From positions 1 to 31,159 of the forward strand of contig DIVA01000042.1 of the NCBI GenBank assembly GCA_002435705.1: a DNA stretch of 31,159 bases, in the 5' to 3' direction. Made by a program: the position numbers and the translations under genes. This DNA comes from Bacteriovoracaceae bacterium UBA6144 (GTDB taxonomy: Bacteria > Bdellovibrionota > Bacteriovoracia > Bacteriovoracales > Bacteriovoracaceae). The first letter of the stretch is position 1, and each line of letters starts with the position of its first letter. The notes under the pieces were generated by a model, which saw nothing but the letters and a program-made list of their open reading frames with translations, had not been told where the DNA came from and searched no databases. Below, in pieces: positions 14,976 to 22,133 of the stretch.

Positions 14976-15006
14976 TAAAAAGAAAGGGCCCCCTTGCGGA
15001 GGCCCT
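14976..15006 (-). terminator. Rho-independent terminator of flagellin gene
   Basis: On the minus strand AGGGCCTCC and GGGGGCCCT form a nine-pair stem (one G-U) closed by a GCAA tetraloop (GNRA type). The stem is followed by TTCTTTTTAT. It lies about 20 bases after the flagellin stop, which is the expected position. Confidence 0.85.
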
Positions 15007-15025
15007 AGCTTTGTTTTTATACGAA

Positions 15026-15856
15026 TTAACCAATCAAGCGCAGAGCGTTCTGACCACTAGCATTAGCCTGAGCAAGAACAGAGGTCCCAGCGGCAGAGAG
15101 AATCGAGTTCTTCGCCTGTTTCGCTGTCTCTTCTGCATAGTCCGTATCGCGGATACGAGAGTTAGCAGCTGAGAGGTTTTCACCTGTTGTCTGCAAGTTG
15201 TTACTTGTCGACACAAGTCTGTTCTGTAGAGCACCAAGGAAAGCACGTTGACCTGACACTTTTTCAATCGCCGCATCCACTTTAGCAAGACTTGATTGTG
15301 CGCCATCTTTCGATTTTACACTTAATCCGTCTACACTGAGAGATCCGATCGATGCGTCTACCTGACCTGCCTCATAAGAGATAACTGAGTTCTTATCCCC
15401 TTTGGTGCCGATCTGGAAATCTAGTTTCCCACCTTGGCCGTCCAAGAGCTTGATGCCGTTGAACTCAGTCACTTTAGAGATACGGTCCATTTCCTGCACG
15501 AGGTTTTGGTATTCCAAATCTGTAAAGCCACGCTCAACATCACTCACCGTATCTGAAGAAGATTGGATGGCCAATTCTCTCAGACGTGTCAGGATGTTTT
15601 GAGTTTCGTTCAAACCACCTTCCGCTACCTGAACCATACTAATACCGTCGTTTGCATTTCGGTCCGCTTGTTTAATCGAGCGAACTTCCGCTTTAAGTTT
15701 TTCAGAGATCGCCATACCAGCAGCATCATCTGCAGATTTGGTGATTCGTGAACCAGAGCTGAGTTTTGCAAACGTATTCTCTGTTTCTGATGTGACTTTC
15801 TTTAAGCTTGTTTGAGCTGCAAGAGAAGCCGTGTTCGTATTAATTCTTAAACCCAT
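15026..15856 (-). CDS. fliC: Flagellin FliC, short form
   Basis: A 276-residue flagellin, the filament subunit exported by the flagellar type III system. The conserved N-terminal D0/D1 helices (MGLRINTNTASLAAQTSL, FAKLSSGSRITKSADDAAGMA) and C-terminal D1/D0 helices (LGALQNRLVSTSNNLQ, SRIRDTDYAEETA, LAQANASGQNALRLI) are complete. The central variable domain is reduced to about 50 residues (LDFQIGTKGDKNSV to GAQSSLAKV). There is no cysteine and the second residue is Gly. The start has GGAGGAT six bases upstream. It is monocistronic here, with its own terminator and a 276-base upstream gap. No other flagellar genes are in the window, so this may be one of several unlinked flagellin loci, which is common in Bdellovibrio-type bacteria. 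Confidence 0.97.
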   Translation of the reverse strand: MGLRINTNTASLAAQTSLKKVTSETENTFAKLSSGSRITKSADDAAGMAISEKLKAEVRSIKQADRNANDGISMVQVAEGGLNETQNILTRLRELAIQSSSDTVSDVERGFTDLEYQNLVQEMDRISKVTEFNGIKLLDGQGGKLDFQIGTKGDKNSVISYEAGQVDASIGSLSVDGLSVKSKDGAQSSLAKVDAAIEKVSGQRAFLGALQNRLVSTSNNLQTTGENLSAANSRIRDTDYAEETAKQAKNSILSAAGTSVLAQANASGQNALRLIG

Positions 15857-15919
15857 ATTCCTATCCTCCGGTTAAAATCATCCAAACCTCCTTGCTGGTC
15901 GCGATTGTTCAGGTCGCGT

Positions 15920-15945
15920 GGGCTCCATGCCCTTTTTTGTTTTTT
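15920..15945 (+). terminator. Terminator-like hairpin facing rightward in the flagellin leader
   Basis: GGGC, TCCAT, GGGC-complement GCCC (15920-15932) followed by TTTTTTGTTTTTT resembles a plus-strand terminator. The stem has only four pairs, and no rightward gene ends here. On the minus strand the same element is part of the flagellin 5' leader. A real terminator would imply an antisense transcript. Low confidence. Confidence 0.25.
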
Positions 15946-16055
15946 AGGCCCGCATCACCATGATGAAAGCCGTTGTTGACCAAGCATTTCGGTGCGGTTT
16001 CAGATAAACATGAGGAAAATTTTTCCGTTCAAACACAGAATAATTCAGAGTGAAA

Positions 16056-16063
16056 TTGTCGGC
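16056..16063 (-). promoter_or_regulatory. Sigma-28-like -10 element upstream of flagellin
   Basis: GCCGACAA on the minus strand differs by one base from the flagellar sigma-28 -10 consensus GCCGATAA and lies about 200 bases before the flagellin start. No good TAAAGTTT -35 is found at the usual spacing; the nearest TAAC is too close. If used, it would give a long structured 5' leader. Confidence 0.3.
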
Positions 16064-16078
16064 TATTTGTAAGTTATG

Positions 16079-16107
16079 GAAGGGAGAGACTTTTTTGCTC
16101 TCCCTTT
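16079..16107 (-). terminator. Hairpin between the aminotransferase and flagellin genes
   Basis: GAAGGGAGAG and CTCTCCCTTT (16079-16088 and 16098-16107) form a stem of nine to ten pairs around a nine-base loop, about 26 bases past the aminotransferase stop. No T-tract follows on the minus strand, so it may be a factor-dependent or imperfect terminator, or only a stabilising 3' stem. Confidence 0.45.
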
Positions 16108-16132
16108 GAAGAATACTTAACGAAAAAAAATT

Positions 16133-17245
16133 TTAAGCTTGGTAGGCGTTTACTTTCTCAATCACATAATCAATCTCTGCCTGTGTCTGATACGCAAAGC
16201 AAGGAAGATTGATGACAGACTTCGCGACCCAGTCTGCATGACCATGAGAAATTTTTCCACCGATGAATTCTTTCGCACCTGATTGTTCACTCATGGCGCC
16301 TGGATAGACGGTGCCGTAACCAATGTCGTTCTTTTTCAGATACTCGATGAACGCTGGACGAGTGCTCGGCTCCATGGTGGCAACAGAAAGATAACCATTC
16401 TCCCATACGTCACTGTGTGGAGCGATGAATTTCAAGAGTGGATTTTTGATTTTTGCACGGTACTCACGACACACATGACGACGTGATTCGAGTCTTGCAT
16501 CAAGATGTTTGAGAGCCTCTACCATGAAGCTTGCTTCATAGGCACCGAGGCGAGAGTTCCATCCGACAAGACCATGCTCATAGTGATCAGTGCGGCCATG
16601 ATTAATCAAGATGCGAGACGTTTTGGCGAGGCTTTCGGAATTCGTAAAAATGCCACCCGCATCTCCACTCGCACCTAAAACCTTGGCCGGATAAAAACTG
16701 GTGGTGGCGATGTGAGCGTCTTTTAAAAGTGAGACTCCCTTAATCTTTACACCAATGGCTTGAGCGCAGTCTTCTACAACGACAACCCCATGCTCTTTGC
16801 AGAGTTTTCTGATCTCGAGAGTATCAGGACAAGCCCAGCCATAGAGATGAACCATCAAGAGGGCTTTGGGTTTAAATTTTTCTATTCCTTCTTTTACTGA
16901 CTGAGTGGTGAGGTGAAGCGTTTCGCGAGACACATCAAGCGTACAGGGAGTCGCTCCAACGTTCACGACAGCTTCAAAGGTGGCCCAGAAAGTCATATCA
17001 GGAATAATCACTTTATCGTTTTTATTCACGCCTGCTGCACGAAGAGCGACTTGAATGGCATCTGTGCCATTGGCACAACCGATAGCAAATTGAGTCTGTG
17101 TATAGTTTTTTAAACTCTCTTCGAATTCACCCACGCTGGGTCCACCGACGAATTGACCTTTTTTCAAAAGCTCGCAGGCCTTTGAAGATACCGTTTCATA
17201 AAAATTAGGCTCGTAGCGAAGGATGTCAATAAAGGGGACTTTCAT
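16133..17245 (-). CDS. DegT/DnrJ/EryC1-family PLP-dependent nucleotide-sugar aminotransferase
   Basis: A 370-residue aminotransferase of the family that converts 3- or 4-keto nucleotide sugars to amino sugars for surface glycans. It shows the N-terminal VPFIDI and FVGGPSVGEFEESL, the cofactor-binding CANGTDAIQVAL, the DMTFWATFEAVVNVGATP segment, VVVVEDCAQAIG, and the PLP lysine in TSFYPAKVLGASGDAGGI (Lys about 187). It also has the NSRLGAYEASFM region. All key residues are present. The ATG at 17245 has GAGG eight bases upstream; a GTG four codons earlier (17257) is less likely. It is next to flagellin, so the amino sugar could decorate the filament, but no other sugar-pathway genes are adjacent and LPS or capsule use is equally possible. 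Confidence 0.92.
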   Translation of the reverse strand: MKVPFIDILRYEPNFYETVSSKACELLKKGQFVGGPSVGEFEESLKNYTQTQFAIGCANGTDAIQVALRAAGVNKNDKVIIPDMTFWATFEAVVNVGATPCTLDVSRETLHLTTQSVKEGIEKFKPKALLMVHLYGWACPDTLEIRKLCKEHGVVVVEDCAQAIGVKIKGVSLLKDAHIATTSFYPAKVLGASGDAGGIFTNSESLAKTSRILINHGRTDHYEHGLVGWNSRLGAYEASFMVEALKHLDARLESRRHVCREYRAKIKNPLLKFIAPHSDVWENGYLSVATMEPSTRPAFIEYLKKNDIGYGTVYPGAMSEQSGAKEFIGGKISHGHADWVAKSVINLPCFAYQTQAEIDYVIEKVNAYQA

Positions 17246-17321
17246 AGGGGGCCTCACAGGTGTGGTTCAGGTGAGGAAGATCTTAACAGAGTGAACGGGG
17301 AGTGAAAAAAAAATTCTTAGA

Positions 17322-17501
17322 CTATTTTTTAGACTTATTGAGCCAAAGCTCGAGGATTTGAGCGGCTTTCTTCTGCATTTGAGGATCCTGTTCAAGAAGG
17401 TGTTGAATCTTTGATCTTAAAGATTCAACGGCCTTCTTTTCAGGAGTTGCTTCTGCGTAAAGACCTTGAAATCTCTGCACAGGCTTTTTAAGAGCTGACA
17501 C
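17322..17501 (-). CDS. Small basic helical protein, second of a two-gene unit
   Basis: A 59-codon frame starting at a GTG (17499-17501), four bases after the stop of the preceding small gene, and ending at TAG 17322-17324. The protein is lysine- and glutamine-rich (MSALKKPVQRFQGLYAEA, KKAVESLRSKIQHLLEQDP, QMQKKAAQILELWLNKSKK) and predicted wholly helical and amphipathic. It has no signal peptide or known motif. The tight spacing suggests translational coupling, and a T9 run on the minus strand (about 17305-17313) follows shortly after the stop. The amino-acid composition and coupling argue for a real gene, but there is no family evidence. Confidence 0.55.
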   Translation of the reverse strand: MSALKKPVQRFQGLYAEATPEKKAVESLRSKIQHLLEQDPQMQKKAAQILELWLNKSKK

Positions 17502-17504
17502 GGT

Positions 17505-17750
17505 TTACACGGCCTCAGCAGCTCTGCGTGATTGATGATTGGCCACGCGCTGCATGTGCTCTTCGATGATTTGGTAGAGTTCAAGTTTTGTTGTTTTTGG
17601 GTCCATGCCTTCTGGCATGACTGAATAAACCATTTCACCGTTATTTTCAGTGAACACAAACCATGTATTGCCGATGCGCTGGAAAAGCACGTCTTTGTGA
17701 GTATCTTTGGCCGGTGAATTTTTTGTGGTGTTTGTTGTTGTCGTTTTCAT
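17505..17750 (-). CDS. Small conserved-looking protein of unknown function
   Basis: An 81-residue protein. A Thr/Lys/Asn-rich, probably disordered start (residues 1-20) is followed by a compact domain with the strands VLFQRIGNTWFVFTENNGEMVYSVM, a PEGMDPKTTKLE turn, and a C-terminal helix (YQIIEEHMQRVANHQSRRAAEA). The ATG at 17750 has GGAGGAG seven bases upstream, one of the strongest ribosome binding sites in the window, so high expression is likely. The longer reading to 17780 is not supported. The fold suggests a small cytoplasmic adaptor; I do not recognise it. The small basic helical gene follows directly. Confidence 0.7.
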   Translation of the reverse strand: MKTTTTNTTKNSPAKDTHKDVLFQRIGNTWFVFTENNGEMVYSVMPEGMDPKTTKLELYQIIEEHMQRVANHQSRRAAEAV

Positions 17751-17848
17751 AAGCTCTCCTCCTGAGATTAAAGTGAACATCCTGTTCAGCTTGTAACTGT
17801 CTTATCGAAGAGCCTTGTAGAAACTTTAGACATTTTTTTTAGGAGGTG

Positions 17849-17870
17849 AAAAAAATAATAACGAAGCGTT
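17849..17870 (-). terminator. Weak terminator after the barrel-protein operon
   Basis: Directly after the TAA of the last operon gene the minus strand reads AACG, CTT, CGTT and then ATTATTTTTTT. The stem has only four pairs but the T-tract is good. Plausible end of the nudix-barrel-barrel transcript. Confidence 0.3.
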
Positions 17871-18938
17871 TTAGTAGGATGATTGCAGCCCAATAAAAGC
17901 TGCCAGTGTGAATGAAAATCCAGCATTAAATTGATTGCCGCTCCACCATTCTGGACGATTGCTAGGGGTCGTGGAGTTAAAATTCAAGGGGGATTCTAGT
18001 TCGGACCAAGCCCCCAGGGTAAAATCGAGAGTTTCTGTGATTTTAAGCCACTGCCACTCGGCCCCCAGTCTAGAAGAAAAATTCCACGCCATAAAATTTC
18101 TGATCTCTGTGACTCCCGTGGCATCGGTTTGAGAGATCGATACTTGATGAAAGGGGTTGGCTATTGCCGCCCAGCTTAAAGTGATACGGTGGAGATCAGT
18201 GCGATAGGGGTCATAACTCAAAACACCACCAAGACCCATTTTATTCCAGCGCTCCCGCGAGCGACGAGTTTCTAAGGTCAGATCAGAGTTCACAGTTCTG
18301 AGACTAAAAATTCCTCCCGCATACAGGCGGTTAGAAGGCTCTTTTCTCACTCTACGAGTCATGCTGGCGTTAAATTCAAGTTGATACCCATAAGAGTCAG
18401 CCTGAATTTTTTCACGATAGGGGTAGTTTTGAGTCAGTGGAGTCCCGAGTGAGAAGCGCATATTGGCCCTGAGAGTTTCACTGCGATTAAAAGGGTAGAA
18501 GGTGGGCAGAGGCTCAAGTAAACGATAATCAGTCGGATCAGGGTTAGGAATCTTCTGCGTGAACTCGCGGGCATCTTCATACCAGATGTAAACGTGTTCA
18601 CGGATCATCCAAGCATCGCGTCCTTGATTGTCTTTAGTCAGAATGAAGGGGTAAGCGTCGTGATAATTTTCTACCTCAGGCTTCACTTTTAAAAAAAGAT
18701 CCTCCCGCTTCTTTTGTCTCTCAATAGCTTTCTTCGTGGGGCGAATATCGTAGGCTTCACGATCAGTGACAACCACCGGATGAATGTAAATTCTTTGGCC
18801 TTTTTTGGCGTACTGAATCACAGGTGAGTTAAGATCTGGCAGGCGAAACATGGGAGCTTCCACCACAACCACCACGCCATCCGCTGCGAAAAGAAATGAG
18901 GAGGAGAGTAATAGAATGAAAGCAAAGAGCAACTTCAC
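17871..18938 (-). CDS. Outer-membrane barrel protein with N-terminal SH3-like domain
   Basis: A 355-residue exported protein. The signal peptide (MKLLFAFILLLSSSFLFA) is followed by a region of about 110 residues that looks like a bacterial SH3 domain (VVVVVEAPMFRLPDLNSPV, YAKKGQRIYIHPV, DNQGRDAWMIREHVYIWYED). From about residue 150 the sequence becomes a run of amphipathic strands with aromatic girdles (for example LRANMRFSLG, YGYQLEFNAS, RLYAGGIFSL, HRITLSWAAI, FNAGFSFTLAAF). It ends in a C-terminal aromatic (Tyr), as outer-membrane barrels do. It starts with GTG at 18938, overlapping the upstream stop (GTGA), with AGGAG seven bases before. An envelope-bound SH3 plus barrel suggests a peptidoglycan-contacting outer-membrane protein. 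Function unknown. Confidence 0.8.
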   Translation of the reverse strand: MKLLFAFILLLSSSFLFAADGVVVVVEAPMFRLPDLNSPVIQYAKKGQRIYIHPVVVTDREAYDIRPTKKAIERQKKREDLFLKVKPEVENYHDAYPFILTKDNQGRDAWMIREHVYIWYEDAREFTQKIPNPDPTDYRLLEPLPTFYPFNRSETLRANMRFSLGTPLTQNYPYREKIQADSYGYQLEFNASMTRRVRKEPSNRLYAGGIFSLRTVNSDLTLETRRSRERWNKMGLGGVLSYDPYRTDLHRITLSWAAIANPFHQVSISQTDATGVTEIRNFMAWNFSSRLGAEWQWLKITETLDFTLGAWSELESPLNFNSTTPSNRPEWWSGNQFNAGFSFTLAAFIGLQSSY

Positions 18939-19927
18939 CAGTCTACTCCTTGAGTAAATTGCAAAATCAGCGAGTCGTTTGTTTCATTTGTGTTTTGAGA
19001 GAAAAACTGTTTTTGATCTACTAGTTTAGGAAAGTCTCGTTGCAGATTTATTCCCCAACTCCAGGGGCCAATGAAATTTGCTTCTAGCTTCTCCCACCCA
19101 AGATTGATGGAGGTGGTGCGGAAGCGAGTTCTGCTTTGTGCACCTCCAGACGTTTGGCTCAACTGACCAAAAACTGAATAACGAAACTCTGCACTCAAGC
19201 GCCATAAAAAGTTATTAGTCTCAATCGGTTTCGTTTTGCCGATTAAGCCTAAGCTGATGTTTTGCATTGTGATGGCATTACGAGCTGAGCTGTGACGAGC
19301 ATTTTCAAGATTCAAACTTGCTCCTAAGCGGAATCGCTCTCCCATGTCTGCAAGGCTTTGGGCTTTGACCACAAATCCGGCGCCATTTTGCACGCCTGTA
19401 TCATCGGCCAGGTCTCCCAACCAGCGGGCGTTGCCAAGACTCAGTCCACCGGCCAGCTCATGCAGCCAAAAGAGATCCTTGTCATAAGGAGAGACATTCT
19501 TTCTCACCTTCACTTCGGTGTACTGACGAGGAGGTTCATCTAGTTCGGTGGTGAGTTTTAAGTCCTCCACGTACTTAGCATGGACGCGGTAGCTCACTTT
19601 GTTTTTATTATCTAAGATATAGAAAAAATCTAGTTCATCCGTTTTTTCAAAAACTCTCACAATCATCGTATCAGTGATTCCAAAAAGTTTTTGATCCTTC
19701 ATCCTTTGCACGCTTCCTAGTCGTTTGAGCGCTTTCTGGACAATCTTTGACTTGATGATTTCTTCTCGATCAATGACACCGAGGTATTGATAGCGAGGGA
19801 TAGATTCACCCACGTCTTTTTTCAGATTAATCGAGGGAGCAAAACGCGATTCGATTTGTTTGATGAAGTTATCTGAGCTCTCCACTTGTGCCAGGGCCTG
19901 AGAGAGGAGGACCCACAGGAGAATCAT
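18935..19927 (-). CDS. Outer-membrane barrel protein with N-terminal soluble domain
   Basis: A 330-residue exported protein with a short signal peptide (MILLWVLLSQALAQ). Residues about 20-140 form a soluble domain (PRYQYLGVIDREEIIKSK, FGITDTMIVRVFEK, FFYILDNKNKVSYRVHAK). A barrel-like half follows from about 145 (WLHELAGGLSLGN, GFVVKAQSL, FRLGASLNLEN, FLWRLSAEFRYSVF, TTSINLGWEKLEANF, WSWGINLQRDF) and ends in Trp. The size and layout mirror the next gene, so the two may be diverged paralogues or partners. It overlaps the nudix gene (ATGA at 19924-19927) and the next gene (GTGA), giving a strictly coupled three-gene operon. No known porin family is recognised. Confidence 0.8.
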   Translation of the reverse strand: MILLWVLLSQALAQVESSDNFIKQIESRFAPSINLKKDVGESIPRYQYLGVIDREEIIKSKIVQKALKRLGSVQRMKDQKLFGITDTMIVRVFEKTDELDFFYILDNKNKVSYRVHAKYVEDLKLTTELDEPPRQYTEVKVRKNVSPYDKDLFWLHELAGGLSLGNARWLGDLADDTGVQNGAGFVVKAQSLADMGERFRLGASLNLENARHSSARNAITMQNISLGLIGKTKPIETNNFLWRLSAEFRYSVFGQLSQTSGGAQSRTRFRTTSINLGWEKLEANFIGPWSWGINLQRDFPKLVDQKQFFSQNTNETNDSLILQFTQGVDW

Positions 19928-20367
19928 AATCCCATCCTCAAAACCATCTTGCGGGCTTTTTCAAATGAGATGAAATTAGATTCATACTTAAAGGTATCAA
20001 TGCTCACATCAGAGAGCTTGACCCATTTCCAATTCTCATGCTCGGATGCGTCGATGGTGGGTTTCCAGATTTCTTCGGCAACAATCAAGAAACATTCCTC
20101 GTGCACCTGTTTCTTCCATCGATCTTTAAATTCAAAAGGAATCTCAAGACTCACAAAGTCGACGATATTTTCTATTTCAAGACCAGTTTCTTCCTGGGCT
20201 TCACGAAGGGCTGCCGCCTCAAAAGATTCCCCTTCGTCCACTGAGCCTGTGACGTTTTGCCAAAACTGGCCGCGTTCTTTATTGGTTTTTAAAATAAGAG
20301 CACTCCACGACCCCTCTGGGTCGCGCGCTGTGATGATAACTTGAACTTTTTTGTGACTTCCTTCCAT
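19924..20367 (-). CDS. Nudix hydrolase, NudB-like (dihydroneopterin triphosphate / dATP pyrophosphatase type)
   Basis: A 147-residue Nudix enzyme. The full Nudix box is present: G-SVDEG-E, seven residues, then REAQEETGL (residues about 44-66). The sequence before it, FWQNVTGSVDEGE, closely resembles NudB, which removes pyrophosphate from dihydroneopterin triphosphate in folate synthesis. The late segment HENWKWVKLSDV also matches the NudB pattern of a W-x-W/W-L region. All metal-binding glutamates are present. I start it at 20367 (MEGSHKK, weak AGAAG upstream), which matches NudB length; an ATG at 20394 is the alternative. It is odd to find this enzyme heading an operon of two outer-membrane barrel proteins; substrate in this setting is open. 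Confidence 0.88.
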   Translation of the reverse strand: MEGSHKKVQVIITARDPEGSWSALILKTNKERGQFWQNVTGSVDEGESFEAAALREAQEETGLEIENIVDFVSLEIPFEFKDRWKKQVHEECFLIVAEEIWKPTIDASEHENWKWVKLSDVSIDTFKYESNFISFEKARKMVLRMGL

Positions 20368-20451
20368 GGATACTTCTATGATGGCATGAGCCACTGCGAT
20401 AATCCAAGAACTTATTGCGTCAATAGGGGCGTTTTGATAGGGTCAATCCCA

Positions 20452-21132
20452 ATGAATATTCAAGAAATTATTTTCAATATTGCTCAGGCCCTTCCGGGAT
20501 TTCTCTTGGCCGTTGTTGTGCATGAAGCAGCCCACGCGTGGATGGCCCGCCGTTTTGGTGATCGCACAGCTGAGATGGCTGGAAGACTCTCGCTTAACCC
20601 AGCTGTTCACTATGATTTGTGGGGCACTGTCCTTTTCCCGCTTTTTGCAGCGGTTTCAGGTTTTGCGATTATTGGCTGGGCGAAACCGGTGCCCGTCGAT
20701 ATCAGAAACTTTCGCGAAATTAAGCGCGGGATTTTTTGGGTTTCTTTTGCGGGACCCCTGTCGAATTTTATCATCGGAACCATTTCCGCTTTCCTCGTCG
20801 CTTTTATTGCGACCCAGGTGCCGACTGATTTTACTTATTACACCATTCTGATTGCGATGTTGAAGTACTCGGTGTTCATCAATTTTATTCTTGGTGGATT
20901 TAATCTCATCCCACTTCCACCACTGGATGGTTCAAAGATGCTCTCGGTCTTTTTGAAAGGTGAGGCCCTGAGAAAGTATGAAGCTGTTGCAGCTTATACG
21001 CCGATGATTTTTCTCGGCGCTTTTGCGCTCTCTTTTGCAGGCATTCATACCATCGGCTATCTCTTGGCTCCGGTGCAGTACCTTGCTCAGTGGTTAATTT
21101 ATGTCTTCTATTCTCTCATGAGTGGACTCTAA
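20452..21132 (+). CDS. Site-2-protease-type (M50) membrane metalloprotease
   Basis: A 226-residue polytopic protein of the small YwhC/M50 group of intramembrane zinc proteases. The zinc motif HEAAH (His24, Glu25, His28) lies in the first membrane helix. The third ligand is in the conserved NLIPLPPLDGSK near residue 158. GRLSLNPAVHYDLWGTVLFPL and GWAKPVPVDIRNF are also typical. There is no PDZ domain, so it is the minimal form. It starts at the ATG 20452 after a Pro codon of an unsupported longer frame; a proper ribosome binding site is not evident (AGGG at about 20438). The trpS gene follows one base after its stop, placing it first in the trpS-scpAB-rluB run, a linkage seen in several bacteria. 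Confidence 0.92.
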   Translation: MNIQEIIFNIAQALPGFLLAVVVHEAAHAWMARRFGDRTAEMAGRLSLNPAVHYDLWGTVLFPLFAAVSGFAIIGWAKPVPVDIRNFREIKRGIFWVSFAGPLSNFIIGTISAFLVAFIATQVPTDFTYYTILIAMLKYSVFINFILGGFNLIPLPPLDGSKMLSVFLKGEALRKYEAVAAYTPMIFLGAFALSFAGIHTIGYLLAPVQYLAQWLIYVFYSLMSGL

Positions 21133-21133
21133 C

Positions 21134-22114
21134 ATGGATACAATTCTTACAGGTATGCGCCCCACCGGCGCCCTTCACGTGGGTCACTACGTGGGTGTTA
21201 TTCGCAATATGATCGAGCTGCAAAAATCCGGAGCCGAATGTTTTTTCTTTCTGGCTGATTGGCATGCTTTCAATGCGTTGATTGATAATGTGGACGTGAT
21301 TAATAAATCACGCTTTGAGTACGTGAAAGGCTGGGTTGCCGCGGGCCTTGATCCTAAGATCTCTCCCATCTATCGCCAGTCTGACATCCCAGAAGTGCTC
21401 ATGCTGAATCAAATTTTCCAATGCCTCACCCCTCCGGGCTGGGCGGATCGCTCTCCCTCGTGGAAAGATTTTGTGAATAATCCTAATGCTGACCGCAAGC
21501 TTGATAACGTGGGCTTTTTTGCTTATCCCATTTTACAGGCGGCTGATATCGCCATTGTGAAAGGTAAACATGTGCCAGTAGGTGCGGATCAAGTGGCGCA
21601 TATTGAACTGGCGCGCGAGATTGTGCGCAAGTTTAATCGTCAGTACAAGGCCAATCTCCCAGAGCCCGAGGCTAAACTCACCACTTTCCCCAAACTTCCG
21701 GGAACTGATGGCGGAGCGAAGATGAGTTCTTCCATTGGCAATGTCATTTCGCTTAATGAAACTGAAAAATCACTCCAGAAAAAAGTAAATAAAATTAAGT
21801 CAGATGATCAGCGTGGTGGAGTGGAGCAGCCCGGCAATCCAGATAACTGCACTGTCTTTGATTTCCACAAAGCTTTTAGCCCATCCAATGAAGTAAGTTT
21901 GATAAATGAATCTTGTCGGGCCGCAGGTCTAAGCTGTGGAGAATGCAAAATGAAGCTAGGCGGCAATATGAAAGAAACTCTCATGCCAATAGCTGAAAGA
22001 TTTAATCAGATTTCAGATAGTGATGTTAATGACATACTCAGCGACGGTGCCAGGAAGGCCAAAGTACGCACACACGCAACTTGGGAAGAGATTAAGTCTC
22101 TGACGAAGTTTTAG
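21134..22114 (+). CDS. trpS: Tryptophanyl-tRNA synthetase
   Basis: A 326-residue class I aminoacyl-tRNA synthetase that charges tRNA-Trp. The HIGH motif appears as HVGH (residues 15-18, in TGALHVGHYVGVIRN). The family-specific FLADWHAF, the tryptophan-pocket FFAYPILQAADIAI, PVGADQVAHIELAREI and the KMSKS-type loop GAKMSSSIGN (near 196) are all present. Length is normal for a bacterial TrpRS. The ATG at 21134 follows the protease stop by one base; an in-frame ATG four codons earlier (21122) would overlap it. It ends 19 bases before scpA. Confidence 0.97.
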   Translation: MDTILTGMRPTGALHVGHYVGVIRNMIELQKSGAECFFFLADWHAFNALIDNVDVINKSRFEYVKGWVAAGLDPKISPIYRQSDIPEVLMLNQIFQCLTPPGWADRSPSWKDFVNNPNADRKLDNVGFFAYPILQAADIAIVKGKHVPVGADQVAHIELAREIVRKFNRQYKANLPEPEAKLTTFPKLPGTDGGAKMSSSIGNVISLNETEKSLQKKVNKIKSDDQRGGVEQPGNPDNCTVFDFHKAFSPSNEVSLINESCRAAGLSCGECKMKLGGNMKETLMPIAERFNQISDSDVNDILSDGARKAKVRTHATWEEIKSLTKF

Positions 22115-22133
22115 TTTTTGAGAGGCATTTATA

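Noticed and set aside
14953..14976. Seven-pair inverted repeat (ATGGCCA and TGGCCAT) between flagellin terminator and trmB
   Set aside because: Ten-base loop, no T-tract and no gene for which it would be well placed; may be chance.
15970..16010. Possible sigma-54 promoter for flagellin (CCGCAC and TGCTT on the minus strand)
   Set aside because: The essential GG of the -24 element is missing and the spacing to the GC is not right.
17841..17892. AGGAGGTGA followed by a 16-codon frame, plus strand
   Set aside because: Perfect anti-16S match, but the frame is tiny, antisense to the end of the barrel gene and has no features of a real peptide.
20341..20451. N-terminal extension of the M50 protease frame
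   Set aside because: Hydrophilic, cysteine-containing and unlike the family, which starts at MNIQEI directly before the first membrane helix. It also overlaps the nudix gene on the other strand.
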